DNA from: Chromatocurvus sp046260215
GTDB lineage: Bacteria > Pseudomonadota > Gammaproteobacteria > Pseudomonadales > Halieaceae
Assembly (NCBI GenBank): GCA_046260215.1
Contig: JBHEPQ010000115.1
Location: 1 to 13,111 of the forward strand
Reading direction: 5' to 3'
Length of the DNA stretch: 13,111 nucleotides
Shown here: in pieces, positions 1 through 6,697 of the stretch
How positions within the stretch are numbered: the first letter of the stretch is position 1
How the letters are laid out: the number at the start of each line of letters is the position of its first letter
Made by a program: the position numbers and the translations under genes
The notes under the pieces: model-generated
What the model was told of the DNA's origin: nothing
What the model saw: only the letters and a program-made list of their open reading frames with translations
Databases searched by the model: none

Positions 1-89
1 GTCTCTATGTATTCCAGGTGTGCGGCCATATGTGTCTTGCGCAGTTCCGCGGCGCCAGTGGCGTCCTTGCAGTAAATGAGCGTGGGCAT
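1..89 (-). CDS. YciI-like (YCII-domain) protein, N-terminal part only
   Basis: The first 29 codons are visible and the rest lies beyond the left window edge. The protein begins MPTLIYCKDATGAAELRKTH and continues MAAHLEYIE. This resembles the N-terminus of YciI-related proteins: a beta strand ending in a Cys/Asp turn, then 'LR..H..HLEY'. These are small ferredoxin-like-fold proteins of mostly unknown function, sometimes proposed to be enzymes with a His-Asp pair. The start is supported by an AAAAAGGAAG ribosome binding site about 7 bases upstream. The gene lies 24 bp downstream of the truncated antitoxin-like ORF on the same strand and may share its promoter. The family call is made from the short N-terminus alone, so it is moderately secure. 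Confidence 0.6.
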   Translation of the reverse strand, partial: MPTLIYCKDATGAAELRKTHMAAHLEYIE

Positions 90-113
90 GGCGAGGCTTC
101 CTTTTTCAGTCGG

Positions 114-221
114 TCAGGGGAAAGTCCCGGTCGCGAGCTCGGCGCGCGACAGACGGGCTTGCCCGCTCAACTGCTTGAGCACTTCAATCTGTTCTTCGGG
201 CAGGTCAACAATTGTTCTCAT
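114..221 (-). pseudogene. truncated ribbon-helix-helix (CopG/VapB-type) antitoxin-like ORF
   Basis: The 35-residue ORF starts MRTIVDLPEEQIEVLKQLSG and continues QARLSRAEL before ending in ATGTFP and a stop. The start matches the N-terminal half of RHH antitoxins: a DNA-contacting beta strand (RTIVDLP), helix A (EEQIEVLKQLS) and the beginning of helix B (LSRAEL). In full proteins helix B continues with a segment like 'IRRAV..YL' and a tail that neutralises the toxin, giving about 70-80 residues. Here all of that is missing and no PIN-domain toxin follows; a YciI-like gene does instead. An in-frame ATG at 236 would add five residues. No obvious frameshift restores the family sequence, so a deletion or rearrangement after helix B is the simplest explanation. 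It could still be expressed as an orphan micro-protein, but without helix B the RHH dimer is unlikely to fold. Confidence 0.6.
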
Positions 222-241
222 GCCGGCATCCCGCATGATTA

Positions 242-273
242 ATTATATCGGCATCATATGTTGTCATATTGTG
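242..273 (-). promoter_or_regulatory. candidate promoter and RHH-type operator
   Basis: On the minus strand a perfect TATAAT (247-242) lies about 20 bases before the ATG of the antitoxin-like ORF. A weak -35 could be ATGACA (267-262, spacing only 14) or AATATG (270-265, spacing 17). On the plus strand, overlapping the -35 area, are two adjacent decamers: TCATATGTTG (254-263) and TCATATTGTG (264-273). Spaced half-sites of this kind are how RHH antitoxins often bind their own promoters. The repeats and the TATAAT are seen directly; the operator role is inferred. Confidence 0.4.
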
Positions 274-301
274 TCGTGCAATTCCCGCGGTTCAACACAG
301 C

Positions 302-2269
302 TCATTGCATCGTGGGTGCGTCGAGGTTGTCGATCCCTATCGCCGGCAGGTCATCCGCCGGCTTAAAGCCCAGAACTCGCCCGTAAAAATACAGTTCAGC
401 CTGGAGAGAAGCGATCTGGTTCTCGGCCCTGCGAAAGCCGTGCGACTCACCCTCATAGGCGATATAGGCAGTCGGAATACCGCCTTCCTTGAGGGCCCTG
501 TAGATTGCCTCGGACTGATTCGGGGGCACAATCGGGTCATCCAGGCCCTGCAGCAGAATCAGCGGCGCCGTGAAGCCCTCGAGGTGATGGATCGGCGAAC
601 GCTCGACGTAAAGATCGCGCCGCTCGGGGTAGGGGCCGATAAGCTGATCCAGATACCGCGACTCGAACTTGTGCGTTTCCCTGGCCAGGGCCTCGATGTC
701 CGAGACGCCATAGTAGGACGCACCCGCAGCAAAGGTAGCATGGAAGGCATGCGCCGCCAGCGTGGTGTAGCCGCCGGCGCTGCCCCCGCGGATAATCAGC
801 CGATCCGGGTCCGCGAGCCCCTGCTGCGCCAGCCAGCCTGCGCCAGCGACGGCGTCCTGCACATCGGCAATGCCCCAGTTACCGTACAGGGCCTGGCGAT
901 AGTCGCGCCCGAAGCCCGTGCTGCCGCGATAGTTGAGGTCGAGAACGGCGAAACCGCGACTCGTCCAGTAGTAGTGCCGCGGATTGTAGCTGACCCCGGC
1001 GGACGCGGTTGGTCCACCGTGCACGCTGACGATCAGCGGCGGCGCCTCGCCCTGTGGTCCCTCGACACCTGGATTATGCGGCGCCAGGTAGACCCCATGC
1101 GCGACCGCGCCATCCGCCACGGGAAAGCTGACCTGCTCATACCCCGGTACCCAGTCGCGGTCCAGGCTCTGATCTTTCGAGCGGCGCAGCACCGCAAGTT
1201 TCTCGCCCTGCTGACCGATCCCCTGCTGATCGATCGCGATCAGCGCGCTGGGCTGTTCGGCAAAACCCGCCGTGACATAAAGACGGTCGCCGTCGATAGC
1301 CAGGGAACTGTAGGACACCGCTCCCGTGTCGATCTGTCGCTGACCGCCCTCGCCGTCCAGCACGTGCAGGGTCTCCACACTGCCGCGCCGGGCGATGACC
1401 AGCAGCTCACCGGATGCCAGGAAATGGAAGTAATGACTGTCGATAGACCAGTCCGGACCACCGATCTCCCTCTCCACGAGGCCGGTCGGCACCGCCGTGA
1501 AGATGTCGTCCTCCACCCTGTAGGGACGCCACCAGTTGTCGCGGTCCGAAAGGGCAAACAGCTGGTTATCGCCGCGCCACTGGGGATCGATCACGGATTC
1601 CTCGCCGTCCGGGTTATGTGTGACCAGTCCGTCCAGCAGGCCATCGGCATCGAAACCCGCGCTGTGCAGGCGGGTATTGTCCCAGGGCATGCTGGGGTGC
1701 ATCCATGTGGTGAAGGCGATGCGGCTGAAATCCGGCGACAGCCGCGGCGCGGACACGAAGTCCGTCCCCGAAAACAGCACCTGGCCCTCGCTCACCTCAT
1801 CCAGCGGCAGGGCGACCAGGCTGTTTACCGACTCGCCGCCGCCGCGGTGGTCCTCGCGGATGCAGATCAGCCGGTCCCTCGGGGCGTCCAGGCGACAACC
1901 CGCGAAGCGAAGTTCGGCCTCCGGTGTGACCGCAACGGGCTCTTCCCCCGGCGTGAAGCGGTACAGACGCTGATCGGCGTAATTGCTGAACCACAGCCGC
2001 CCGCCGGCAACCAGCAGACTGCCGCCACCGTATTCCTGCACGCGACTGCGCGCGTTGAAGGGCTCCGGTAGCAGTTCTTCCGGCTCACCGCCTTCGCGCC
2101 AGCGCACGATCGTCATGCGCCCACCCTGCGCTGGCCGCGACTCCAGCCAGTACAGATCGTCGCCATCCCTGTGCGGGGCGCCCAGCCCGCGGCTGCCCTC
2201 GACCAGGGATTCGGCGGTGATGGGTGACGGCCAGCTGCCGTAGGGCTCTACGCTTTGTGATCTGGCCAT
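302..2269 (-). CDS. S9-family (prolyl oligopeptidase/acylaminoacyl-peptidase-like) serine peptidase
   Basis: The 655-residue protein has the typical S9C layout: an N-terminal beta-propeller (about 1-390) that gates access, then an alpha/beta-hydrolase domain. The oxyanion-side motif VHGGPT is near 416-421. The nucleophile elbow is GGSAGGY with Ser about 497, the acid is in GLDDPIVP (Asp about 578) and His is in GESHGF (about 610), so the triad is complete. Such enzymes remove N-terminal dipeptides or acyl-amino acids from oligopeptides, usually in the cytosol. No signal peptide is seen at the chosen start. The ATG at 2269 is preceded by AAGGAG with 6 bases spacing. The reading frame continues upstream to 2317, but that stretch holds the ribosome binding site. 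The gene stands alone, with about 220 bp of non-coding DNA upstream. The family is secure; the exact substrate is not. Confidence 0.93.
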   Translation of the reverse strand: MARSQSVEPYGSWPSPITAESLVEGSRGLGAPHRDGDDLYWLESRPAQGGRMTIVRWREGGEPEELLPEPFNARSRVQEYGGGSLLVAGGRLWFSNYADQRLYRFTPGEEPVAVTPEAELRFAGCRLDAPRDRLICIREDHRGGGESVNSLVALPLDEVSEGQVLFSGTDFVSAPRLSPDFSRIAFTTWMHPSMPWDNTRLHSAGFDADGLLDGLVTHNPDGEESVIDPQWRGDNQLFALSDRDNWWRPYRVEDDIFTAVPTGLVEREIGGPDWSIDSHYFHFLASGELLVIARRGSVETLHVLDGEGGQRQIDTGAVSYSSLAIDGDRLYVTAGFAEQPSALIAIDQQGIGQQGEKLAVLRRSKDQSLDRDWVPGYEQVSFPVADGAVAHGVYLAPHNPGVEGPQGEAPPLIVSVHGGPTASAGVSYNPRHYYWTSRGFAVLDLNYRGSTGFGRDYRQALYGNWGIADVQDAVAGAGWLAQQGLADPDRLIIRGGSAGGYTTLAAHAFHATFAAGASYYGVSDIEALARETHKFESRYLDQLIGPYPERRDLYVERSPIHHLEGFTAPLILLQGLDDPIVPPNQSEAIYRALKEGGIPTAYIAYEGESHGFRRAENQIASLQAELYFYGRVLGFKPADDLPAIGIDNLDAPTMQ

Positions 2270-2493
2270 CGTCGTCTCCTTCATAATCCTGCCGCGGTAG
2301 CGCCAAAGGGCTTCCAAGCGGTCCCGATCGGCCGTCTAAAATTCGATACGCAGGCTGCTTCAACTGTCTTCATGGTATAAGCGCAAAAAGATCAGTCGCA
2401 ACCGCACCCTGAGAACCCCACCGAGTAAAAAGAGCCACCGTAGCACCGGTGCGTCTTCTGTCACGCACCTGAGAAAATACCTGGATCAGGACA
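2270..2493. other. non-coding gap between the monooxygenase stub and the S9 peptidase
   Basis: I see no convincing gene here on either strand. The stretch should contain the promoter of the S9 peptidase gene, but no clear -35/-10 pair stands out. It holds a perfect 10-bp palindrome GCACCGGTGC (2443-2452). It also holds two near-identical copies of CGCACC(C)TGAGAA (2403-2415 and 2464-2475). On the minus strand, CACCG-GTGCTA-CGGTG followed by GCTCTTTTT (about 2450-2425) could form a very weak intrinsic terminator for the genes upstream. Confidence 0.4.
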
Positions 2494-2652
2494 TTACTGA
2501 AGCGCAAAGCCCGCGTATCCGCTTTCTGCGATCTCGTCACGGATAACCTTGTAGGTGCCCACACCGCCAATATAGGACAGCAGCCGGAGTGGCTTGCCCT
2601 CGATATTGGCACCGGTATACCAGGACTTCGTTTTCATAAGCAGCGTCGGGGT
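2494..2652 (-). pseudogene. C-terminal remnant of a Baeyer-Villiger-type flavin monooxygenase
   Basis: The minus-strand reading frame contains SWYTGANIEGKPLRLLSYIG followed by GVGTYKVIRDEIAESGYAGF and a stop. This closely resembles the extreme C-terminus of cyclohexanone-monooxygenase-like Baeyer-Villiger enzymes, whose typical form is 'SWY.GANI.GKPR.F..YIGGVG.YR..CDE....GY.GF'. Full enzymes have about 500-600 residues with two Rossmann domains; only about 50 residues survive here. The upstream part of the frame runs into the end of sseA without any recognisable monooxygenase sequence. An ATG at 2637 exists, but no FAD- or NADPH-binding motif is present, so the product cannot be an enzyme. 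It looks like the scar of a deletion that joined the middle or front of a lost gene to the sseA side. Confidence 0.7.
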
Positions 2653-2672
2653 TTGAGGTGATCTGTCGGGTT

Positions 2673-3527
2673 TCAATCGCAGATTTTTTCGCGGCCCCAC
2701 TCCGCCCAGGACCCATCATACACCGGAGCATCCAGCCCCGTGGCGTGGGCCAGCGCAAGCGACAGCACACAGGCGGAGATGCCGCTGCCGCAGCTGGTGA
2801 TCACCGGACGCTGCAGATCGAGCCCGGCGGCGAGAAACTGTTCTTTCAGGGTATTCGGTGACAGCAGCGTTTTTGTATCCGGGTCAAGCACCTGCGCGTA
2901 GTGCAGGTTGAGGGCCCCGGGCATATGCCCGGCGCGTAGTCCGGGTCGCGACTCCGGCACTTCACCGCGAAAGCGCGGCGCCGAGCGCGCATCCAGTATC
3001 TGCTCGGCGCCAGTGCCGATGGCCTCGCGAACCTGCTCGAGTGAGCGCAGCAGGGCAGGGTCGGGGGCACTGGCTGTAAAGTCACCGCCACGTTGATGCG
3101 TTCCCCGCTCGTCCGCGGCACTCACCGTTGTGCCACCCGCGACACGCCAGGCGGGCAGACCGCCATCGAGCACAGAGACGCGTCGATGCCCGAACACCCG
3201 CAGCATCCACCAACCCCGGGGCGAGGAGAACATCCCGGCGCTGTCGTATATCACGACATGGTCATCCGTGTTGATGCCCAGACCGCGCATTGCGGCCGCA
3301 AACTCGTCCGGCGGAGGAAGCATGTGCGGCAGGTCGCTGTCGCCGTCCGCCAGCGTGTCGATATCGAAAAACACCGCGCCCGGTATGTGCGACGCCTCGA
3401 ACTCGGCCCGACAGTCGCGATCGTCAGCAGGCAGATACCAGGAAGCGTCCAGGACAGTCAGGCCCGGCGAGCCCAGACGCGCTTGCAGCCAGTTTGCGTC
3501 GACCACGGCCTGTGGGTCAGCGCTCAT
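2673..3527 (-). CDS. sseA: 3-mercaptopyruvate sulfurtransferase (two-domain rhodanese)
   Basis: The 284-residue protein has tandem rhodanese domains. The first is inactive and contains the conserved HIPGAVFFDID segment. The second carries the active-site loop CGSGISA with the persulfide-forming Cys at about 246. A CG(S/A)G(V/I)(T/S)A loop is typical of mercaptopyruvate enzymes, whereas thiosulfate-specific rhodaneses usually have CRKG(V/I)T. It would move sulfur from 3-mercaptopyruvate to thiols or cyanide in the cytosol. The length fits E. coli SseA (about 281). The ATG at 3527 was chosen because it lies one base after the stop of the GTPase gene, which implies translational coupling. An in-frame ATG at 3575 would add 16 residues inside that gene. 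GGAGG sits about 15 bases before 3527, which is long for a Shine-Dalgarno spacing. Confidence 0.9.
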   Translation of the reverse strand: MSADPQAVVDANWLQARLGSPGLTVLDASWYLPADDRDCRAEFEASHIPGAVFFDIDTLADGDSDLPHMLPPPDEFAAAMRGLGINTDDHVVIYDSAGMFSSPRGWWMLRVFGHRRVSVLDGGLPAWRVAGGTTVSAADERGTHQRGGDFTASAPDPALLRSLEQVREAIGTGAEQILDARSAPRFRGEVPESRPGLRAGHMPGALNLHYAQVLDPDTKTLLSPNTLKEQFLAAGLDLQRPVITSCGSGISACVLSLALAHATGLDAPVYDGSWAEWGREKICD

Positions 3528-3528
3528 T

Positions 3529-4971
3529 TCAGGCTTTCTTGCCTCCTTCGACACCCGAAGGCTGCGTATACTCATCGTTCAGGGACTGCACCATCCTGTC
3601 AGTCTCACCAATCAGCCTGTCGAGCTTTTTCCGTACCCTTGCGGACCAGCCCCGTAGCTTGCCCGGCAGCAAGGGCGACATAACTGCGCCCAGCTGTGTC
3701 TCGAACGCCCGAATCAGCTGCGGCTGATCCGATCCGAGGCTGTCGTCGCGCCGCAGATGGCGCAGAACACTCTGCCCGGCAATGCGGCGCAGACGGGAGT
3801 AGACAAACAGAACGACGACGGCCACACCGAGCCCTGCCAGCAGCTGGAACAGGGTGTCGAGCTCTGCCAGCGGACGAAAGACGAAGCCATCCCAGGCATC
3901 GCCGGTGATGCTTGTATAGAGAAACAGGCCGATGGCCAGACCAAAGACGATAGCGTTGGTCCACAGACTGCGGGACATCCACATATCCCGCGCCTCCACC
4001 AGACGCGGAATCAGAACATCGCGCAGGTGTTTGCCCGTGTGTTCCAGCATGCCGGTAACCCGGTAGGCGCGCTCTATGTTCAGCTGCTCAATGCGGCGGC
4101 GAATCTCGCCGAGGTCCTCGTCACGCTTGGCTTCCATGCGCATGCGCTTCTGTTCGTCCTCGATGGGCACCACCGCACTCTCGGAATAGGTACGGTAGAA
4201 GCGACCGGCGGTGAGGCCGGACTGGGCAAGTGCCCGCTGCCACGCGGCGACGACCTCCTCCGGGTTGTCCTCGCGGGCGGTGTTGTCGATCTGGTTGAGG
4301 ATATAGAGAAACTTGTCGCTGTCGGAGCGGTCGATCGTGTTGGCCACCAGGTGCTTTAGCGTGTCCACCATGGCGCCGGGCTCGGGGTGCCTCGCATCAA
4401 AGAACACCAGCACAAGATCAGACAGGCCGATGATGTGATCCGTGATGAGCAGTGTGGAGCTGCGCTGTTCGTCAGCATCGAAACCGGGAGAGTCGATGAG
4501 TATCTTGCCGCGCAGGGTCTCCGATCGGCAGGTCTTGAGCTGCAGGAAGGAATCGATACGTTTGCCCTCACCCTTCGTGGCCTCCTCAACCTGCTCGCTG
4601 ATCTGGTAGAAGGGGAAACGTGGGTCTGCATCCAGCGCCAGGCCGGGCAACTGACGGGGCTCATCGCTGTCCCCATGGCAGATCACGGTGAACTTGTCGT
4701 CAATCGCCTGGTTACCGGTGCGCTGAAGTTCGACCCCGAGGTACTCGTTGAGAAACGTCGACTTACCCGCGGAAAACGTTCCCAGCACTGCCACTACCGG
4801 CCACCAGGAAATCTGTGTCGCGTAGGATTCGTCATTGCCGAGAAAGCCGATCCTGCGCGCAATGCCGTCCAGCTCCTGGAAATACTCTACCGCCTGGGAT
4901 AGCGCCGGATTTTCCTGTTTGAGATGATGCTTGAGACGCTTGATGCGCTCTTCAGTCGCAGTTTTAGTCAC
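3529..4971 (-). CDS. dynamin-like GTPase with two C-terminal membrane segments
   Basis: The 480-residue protein has a complete large-GTPase G domain. G1 is GTFSAGKS (64-71), whose FSAGKS is typical of bacterial dynamin-like proteins. A threonine in DDKFTVI (about 95) may serve as G2, DSPG (160-163) is G3 and NQID (226-229) is G4, with Gln in place of the usual Lys. Charged helices follow (about 270-335). Two hydrophobic stretches at about 336-357 and 372-393 resemble a membrane hairpin, then a basic tail ends in GGKKA. Such proteins remodel or tether the inner membrane using GTP; the specific role is unknown. The start is GTG at 4971, with AGAGGA 6-7 bases upstream. sseA follows after one base, so the two probably form an operon. 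Bacterial dynamins often come in pairs, but no second one is visible here. Confidence 0.88.
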   Translation of the reverse strand: MTKTATEERIKRLKHHLKQENPALSQAVEYFQELDGIARRIGFLGNDESYATQISWWPVVAVLGTFSAGKSTFLNEYLGVELQRTGNQAIDDKFTVICHGDSDEPRQLPGLALDADPRFPFYQISEQVEEATKGEGKRIDSFLQLKTCRSETLRGKILIDSPGFDADEQRSSTLLITDHIIGLSDLVLVFFDARHPEPGAMVDTLKHLVANTIDRSDSDKFLYILNQIDNTAREDNPEEVVAAWQRALAQSGLTAGRFYRTYSESAVVPIEDEQKRMRMEAKRDEDLGEIRRRIEQLNIERAYRVTGMLEHTGKHLRDVLIPRLVEARDMWMSRSLWTNAIVFGLAIGLFLYTSITGDAWDGFVFRPLAELDTLFQLLAGLGVAVVVLFVYSRLRRIAGQSVLRHLRRDDSLGSDQPQLIRAFETQLGAVMSPLLPGKLRGWSARVRKKLDRLIGETDRMVQSLNDEYTQPSGVEGGKKA

Positions 4972-5041
4972 GGCAAGTCCTCTTAAAACCTGAAATTGTC
5001 AGAATGCTACCGCTGCAACGGTCGTGTCTACTGTCCTGACG

Positions 5042-5854
5042 TTATCCTAACGTTGCATCGAGGAACATCATTACCGCGAAGCCTACCATAAGAGAGAAGG
5101 TTGCTACCGTCTGAAATCCACCGCGGTGAGTTTCCGGGATGATCTCATCGCTGATGATGAACAGCATCGCGCCTGCCGCAAAACCCAGGGTCCAGGGCAT
5201 AAGGGGTGCTGCCAGCGATACGGCCGCGCTGCCGAAGAGGCCACCCAGGGGCTCGGCCAGGCCTGTGAAAAAGGCGACCAGAAAGGACTGTAGCCTCGTA
5301 TAGCCCGCAGCCAGCAACGACACCGCCACGGCAAGACCTTCGGGAATATTCTGTAAGCCGATACCGGTGGCGAGGCTGATGCCGTTGGCGGTATTGCCAT
5401 CGGCAAAGCCCACGCCTACGGCCATGCCCTCCGGAAAATTGTGCAGCGTAATGGCGATGATGAACAACCAGATACGCGCCACGACCGCCTTTTCAGGCCC
5501 CTCACGCCCGGAAACGAAGTGCTCGTGCGGCGCATAACGATGGATAAGCTGCAGGACAACAGCGCCGAGCAAAAGACCGCAGGTTACCACGGAGACCGCC
5601 AGCACCCGCCCGTTGAAGTATGCATCGCCGTAATCGATCGCCGGCAGCAGGAGAGAAAAGAACGTCGCTGCCAGCATGATACCGGCAGCAAAACTCAGCA
5701 TCATATCCTCCAGCCAGTCCGACATGCGACGGATGAAAAAGACGCCAAGGGCGCCCACGCCGGTCCCCAACCCCGCCAGCAGGCTGCCGAGAAAACCTAG
5801 CCAGATCACCTCTGCCGCCGTTGCGCCTGTCACGATGCCGGGGCCCCCAATCAA
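5042..5854 (-). CDS. ZIP-family divalent metal (zinc/iron) transporter
   Basis: The 270-residue, very hydrophobic protein has about eight predicted membrane helices. The two metal-site motifs of the ZIP family are present: HNFPEG (138-143) and QNIPEG (168-173). Supporting acidic residues occur in EPLGG (201-205) and SDEIIPE (235-241). A short His-containing loop (HRYAPHEHF, about 105-113) takes the place of the variable cytoplasmic loop. It resembles the GufA/ZupT-like bacterial branch that imports Zn2+ and related ions across the inner membrane. The start is uncertain. TTG at 5854 follows a modest AAGG, while GTG at 5833 would remove seven residues; there is no ATG near. A 7-bp inverted repeat lies 22 bp upstream. 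The gene is separated by 70 bp from the GTPase gene downstream and 119 bp from the preceding gene. Confidence 0.9.
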   Translation of the reverse strand: MIGGPGIVTGATAAEVIWLGFLGSLLAGLGTGVGALGVFFIRRMSDWLEDMMLSFAAGIMLAATFFSLLLPAIDYGDAYFNGRVLAVSVVTCGLLLGAVVLQLIHRYAPHEHFVSGREGPEKAVVARIWLFIIAITLHNFPEGMAVGVGFADGNTANGISLATGIGLQNIPEGLAVAVSLLAAGYTRLQSFLVAFFTGLAEPLGGLFGSAAVSLAAPLMPWTLGFAAGAMLFIISDEIIPETHRGGFQTVATFSLMVGFAVMMFLDATLG

Positions 5855-5876
5855 CGCCTTAAAGCCGCTTTGATAC

Positions 5877-5899
5877 TCTGTCCATACGGGCCGGACAGA
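5877..5899. repeat. inverted repeat upstream of the ZIP transporter
   Basis: TCTGTCC (5877-5883) and GGACAGA (5893-5899) form a perfect 7-bp inverted repeat with a 9-base centre. It lies just upstream of the transporter start on the minus strand. No T-run follows on either strand, so it is not an intrinsic terminator. It could be an operator or a hairpin in the leader. It does not resemble the AT-rich Zur box of enterobacteria. Confidence 0.35.
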
Positions 5900-5973
5900 A
5901 TCGGACGATCAAATGGAGATAAAGACCACGCGAATTCTGCAGATGACGGCCGCCGCGCTGATCACGCACTCTG

Positions 5974-6564
5974 TTACCGCACTGCAATCGGCTCGTCCGC
6001 CGAGGGGCTGACCCTTTCCCCAAATGGTGCGCGAAAACCGTCCGGCAGCTCTTCGGTCATATCCAGAACAGCAGCCAGTCGTCCCATGCCCACATACAGC
6101 GCACAGTGTAGGAGCAGTTCGACGATCTCGGGCTCGTTGAAATGTTCACGCAGCGTATCGAAACGCTGCTCGGTGATGGACAGGTGATCCGTTGCAAAGC
6201 GTTCCGCAAAGTCGATGGCGGCCTTTTCCTCCGGCGACAGGTCGTCGGCCTCCTGCGGTGACTCCAGCGAACAGATGAGGTTCTCGTCAACGGCGTCGGC
6301 GGCGCTGGCATAACGGATCGCCATGCAGCTGCGACACTGGTTATGAAAAGCCACGCGCAGGCGCACCAGCTCGATCAGGCGCTCGGGGAGGGTCCGGTTC
6401 AGAGTCACCGCAGCACCGAAGCCCAGCGCCCCTTTCGCCATCTCCGGCGCGTGGGCCAGCATGCGCGTGATGCCCCGCTCCAGCTCGGTGGCGCTATCCG
6501 CCTGCACCATGTCGCGTAGCTCCGGGTCCCAGGTTTCCACGGCAAGCTTGGTCAATCGGCTCAT
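5974..6564 (-). CDS. carboxymuconolactone decarboxylase / AhpD-like family protein
   Basis: The 196-residue protein carries the AhpD-type core ELVRLRVAFHNQCRSCMAIR with the redox pair Cys77-x-x-Cys80. In AhpD a His follows the second Cys within four residues (CxxCxxxH); here that position is Arg84. The protein may therefore be a variant thiol oxidoreductase without the classical proton relay. The chain then has a long helical tail rather than the true decarboxylase layout. A role in peroxide or thiol metabolism is likely but not shown. ATG 6564 was chosen because AAAAAAGGAG lies 9 bases upstream; a GTG at 6570 would leave only 3 bases. The gene is divergent from the GNAT gene and has no close partner. 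Confidence 0.82.
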   Translation of the reverse strand: MSRLTKLAVETWDPELRDMVQADSATELERGITRMLAHAPEMAKGALGFGAAVTLNRTLPERLIELVRLRVAFHNQCRSCMAIRYASAADAVDENLICSLESPQEADDLSPEEKAAIDFAERFATDHLSITEQRFDTLREHFNEPEIVELLLHCALYVGMGRLAAVLDMTEELPDGFRAPFGERVSPSADEPIAVR

Positions 6565-6598
6565 GCTCACGTTCTCCTTTTTTATTGAGTTACCACTG

Positions 6599-6673
6599 CA
6601 TGCTGAAGCATGACAGGCACGGAGACAAGCTGTACATCAGTCTCCGTCTGCCTCACGCTTCGCTCCCTGCGAA
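6599..6673. promoter_or_regulatory. cluster of three inverted repeats in the divergent spacer
   Basis: Three potential hairpins stand in a row between the AhpD-like gene and the GNAT gene. The first is CATGC-TGAA-GCATG (6599-6612). The second is GGCACGGAGAC (6616-6626) pairing with GTCTCCGTCTGCC (6640-6652), giving 11 pairs with a two-base bulge and a 13-base loop. The third is TTCGC-TCCCT-GCGAA (6659-6673). None is followed by a T-run. As they precede the GNAT start at 6698 they could structure its leader or act as operators. The symmetry is seen directly; the function is inferred. Confidence 0.35.
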
Positions 6674-6697
6674 CCCTGAGCCGACGGACGACACCCC

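Noticed and set aside
269..2071. 600-residue open frame on the plus strand opposite the S9 peptidase gene
   Set aside because: It is antisense to a gene with a complete catalytic triad and good ribosome binding site; the translation is rich in Arg/Gln/Ala without any domain. It is a shadow of GC-rich codon use.
2425..2452. Possible intrinsic terminator with the palindrome GCACCGGTGC on the minus strand
   Set aside because: The stem next to the T-run is only five pairs and the palindrome itself has no loop, so it is recorded only as a weak possibility in the gap entry.
2403..2475. Imperfect repeat CGCACC(C)TGAGAA in the gap before the peptidase gene
   Set aside because: Two copies of 12-13 bases with a one-base difference and 61-base spacing; no link to a known element or flanking structure.
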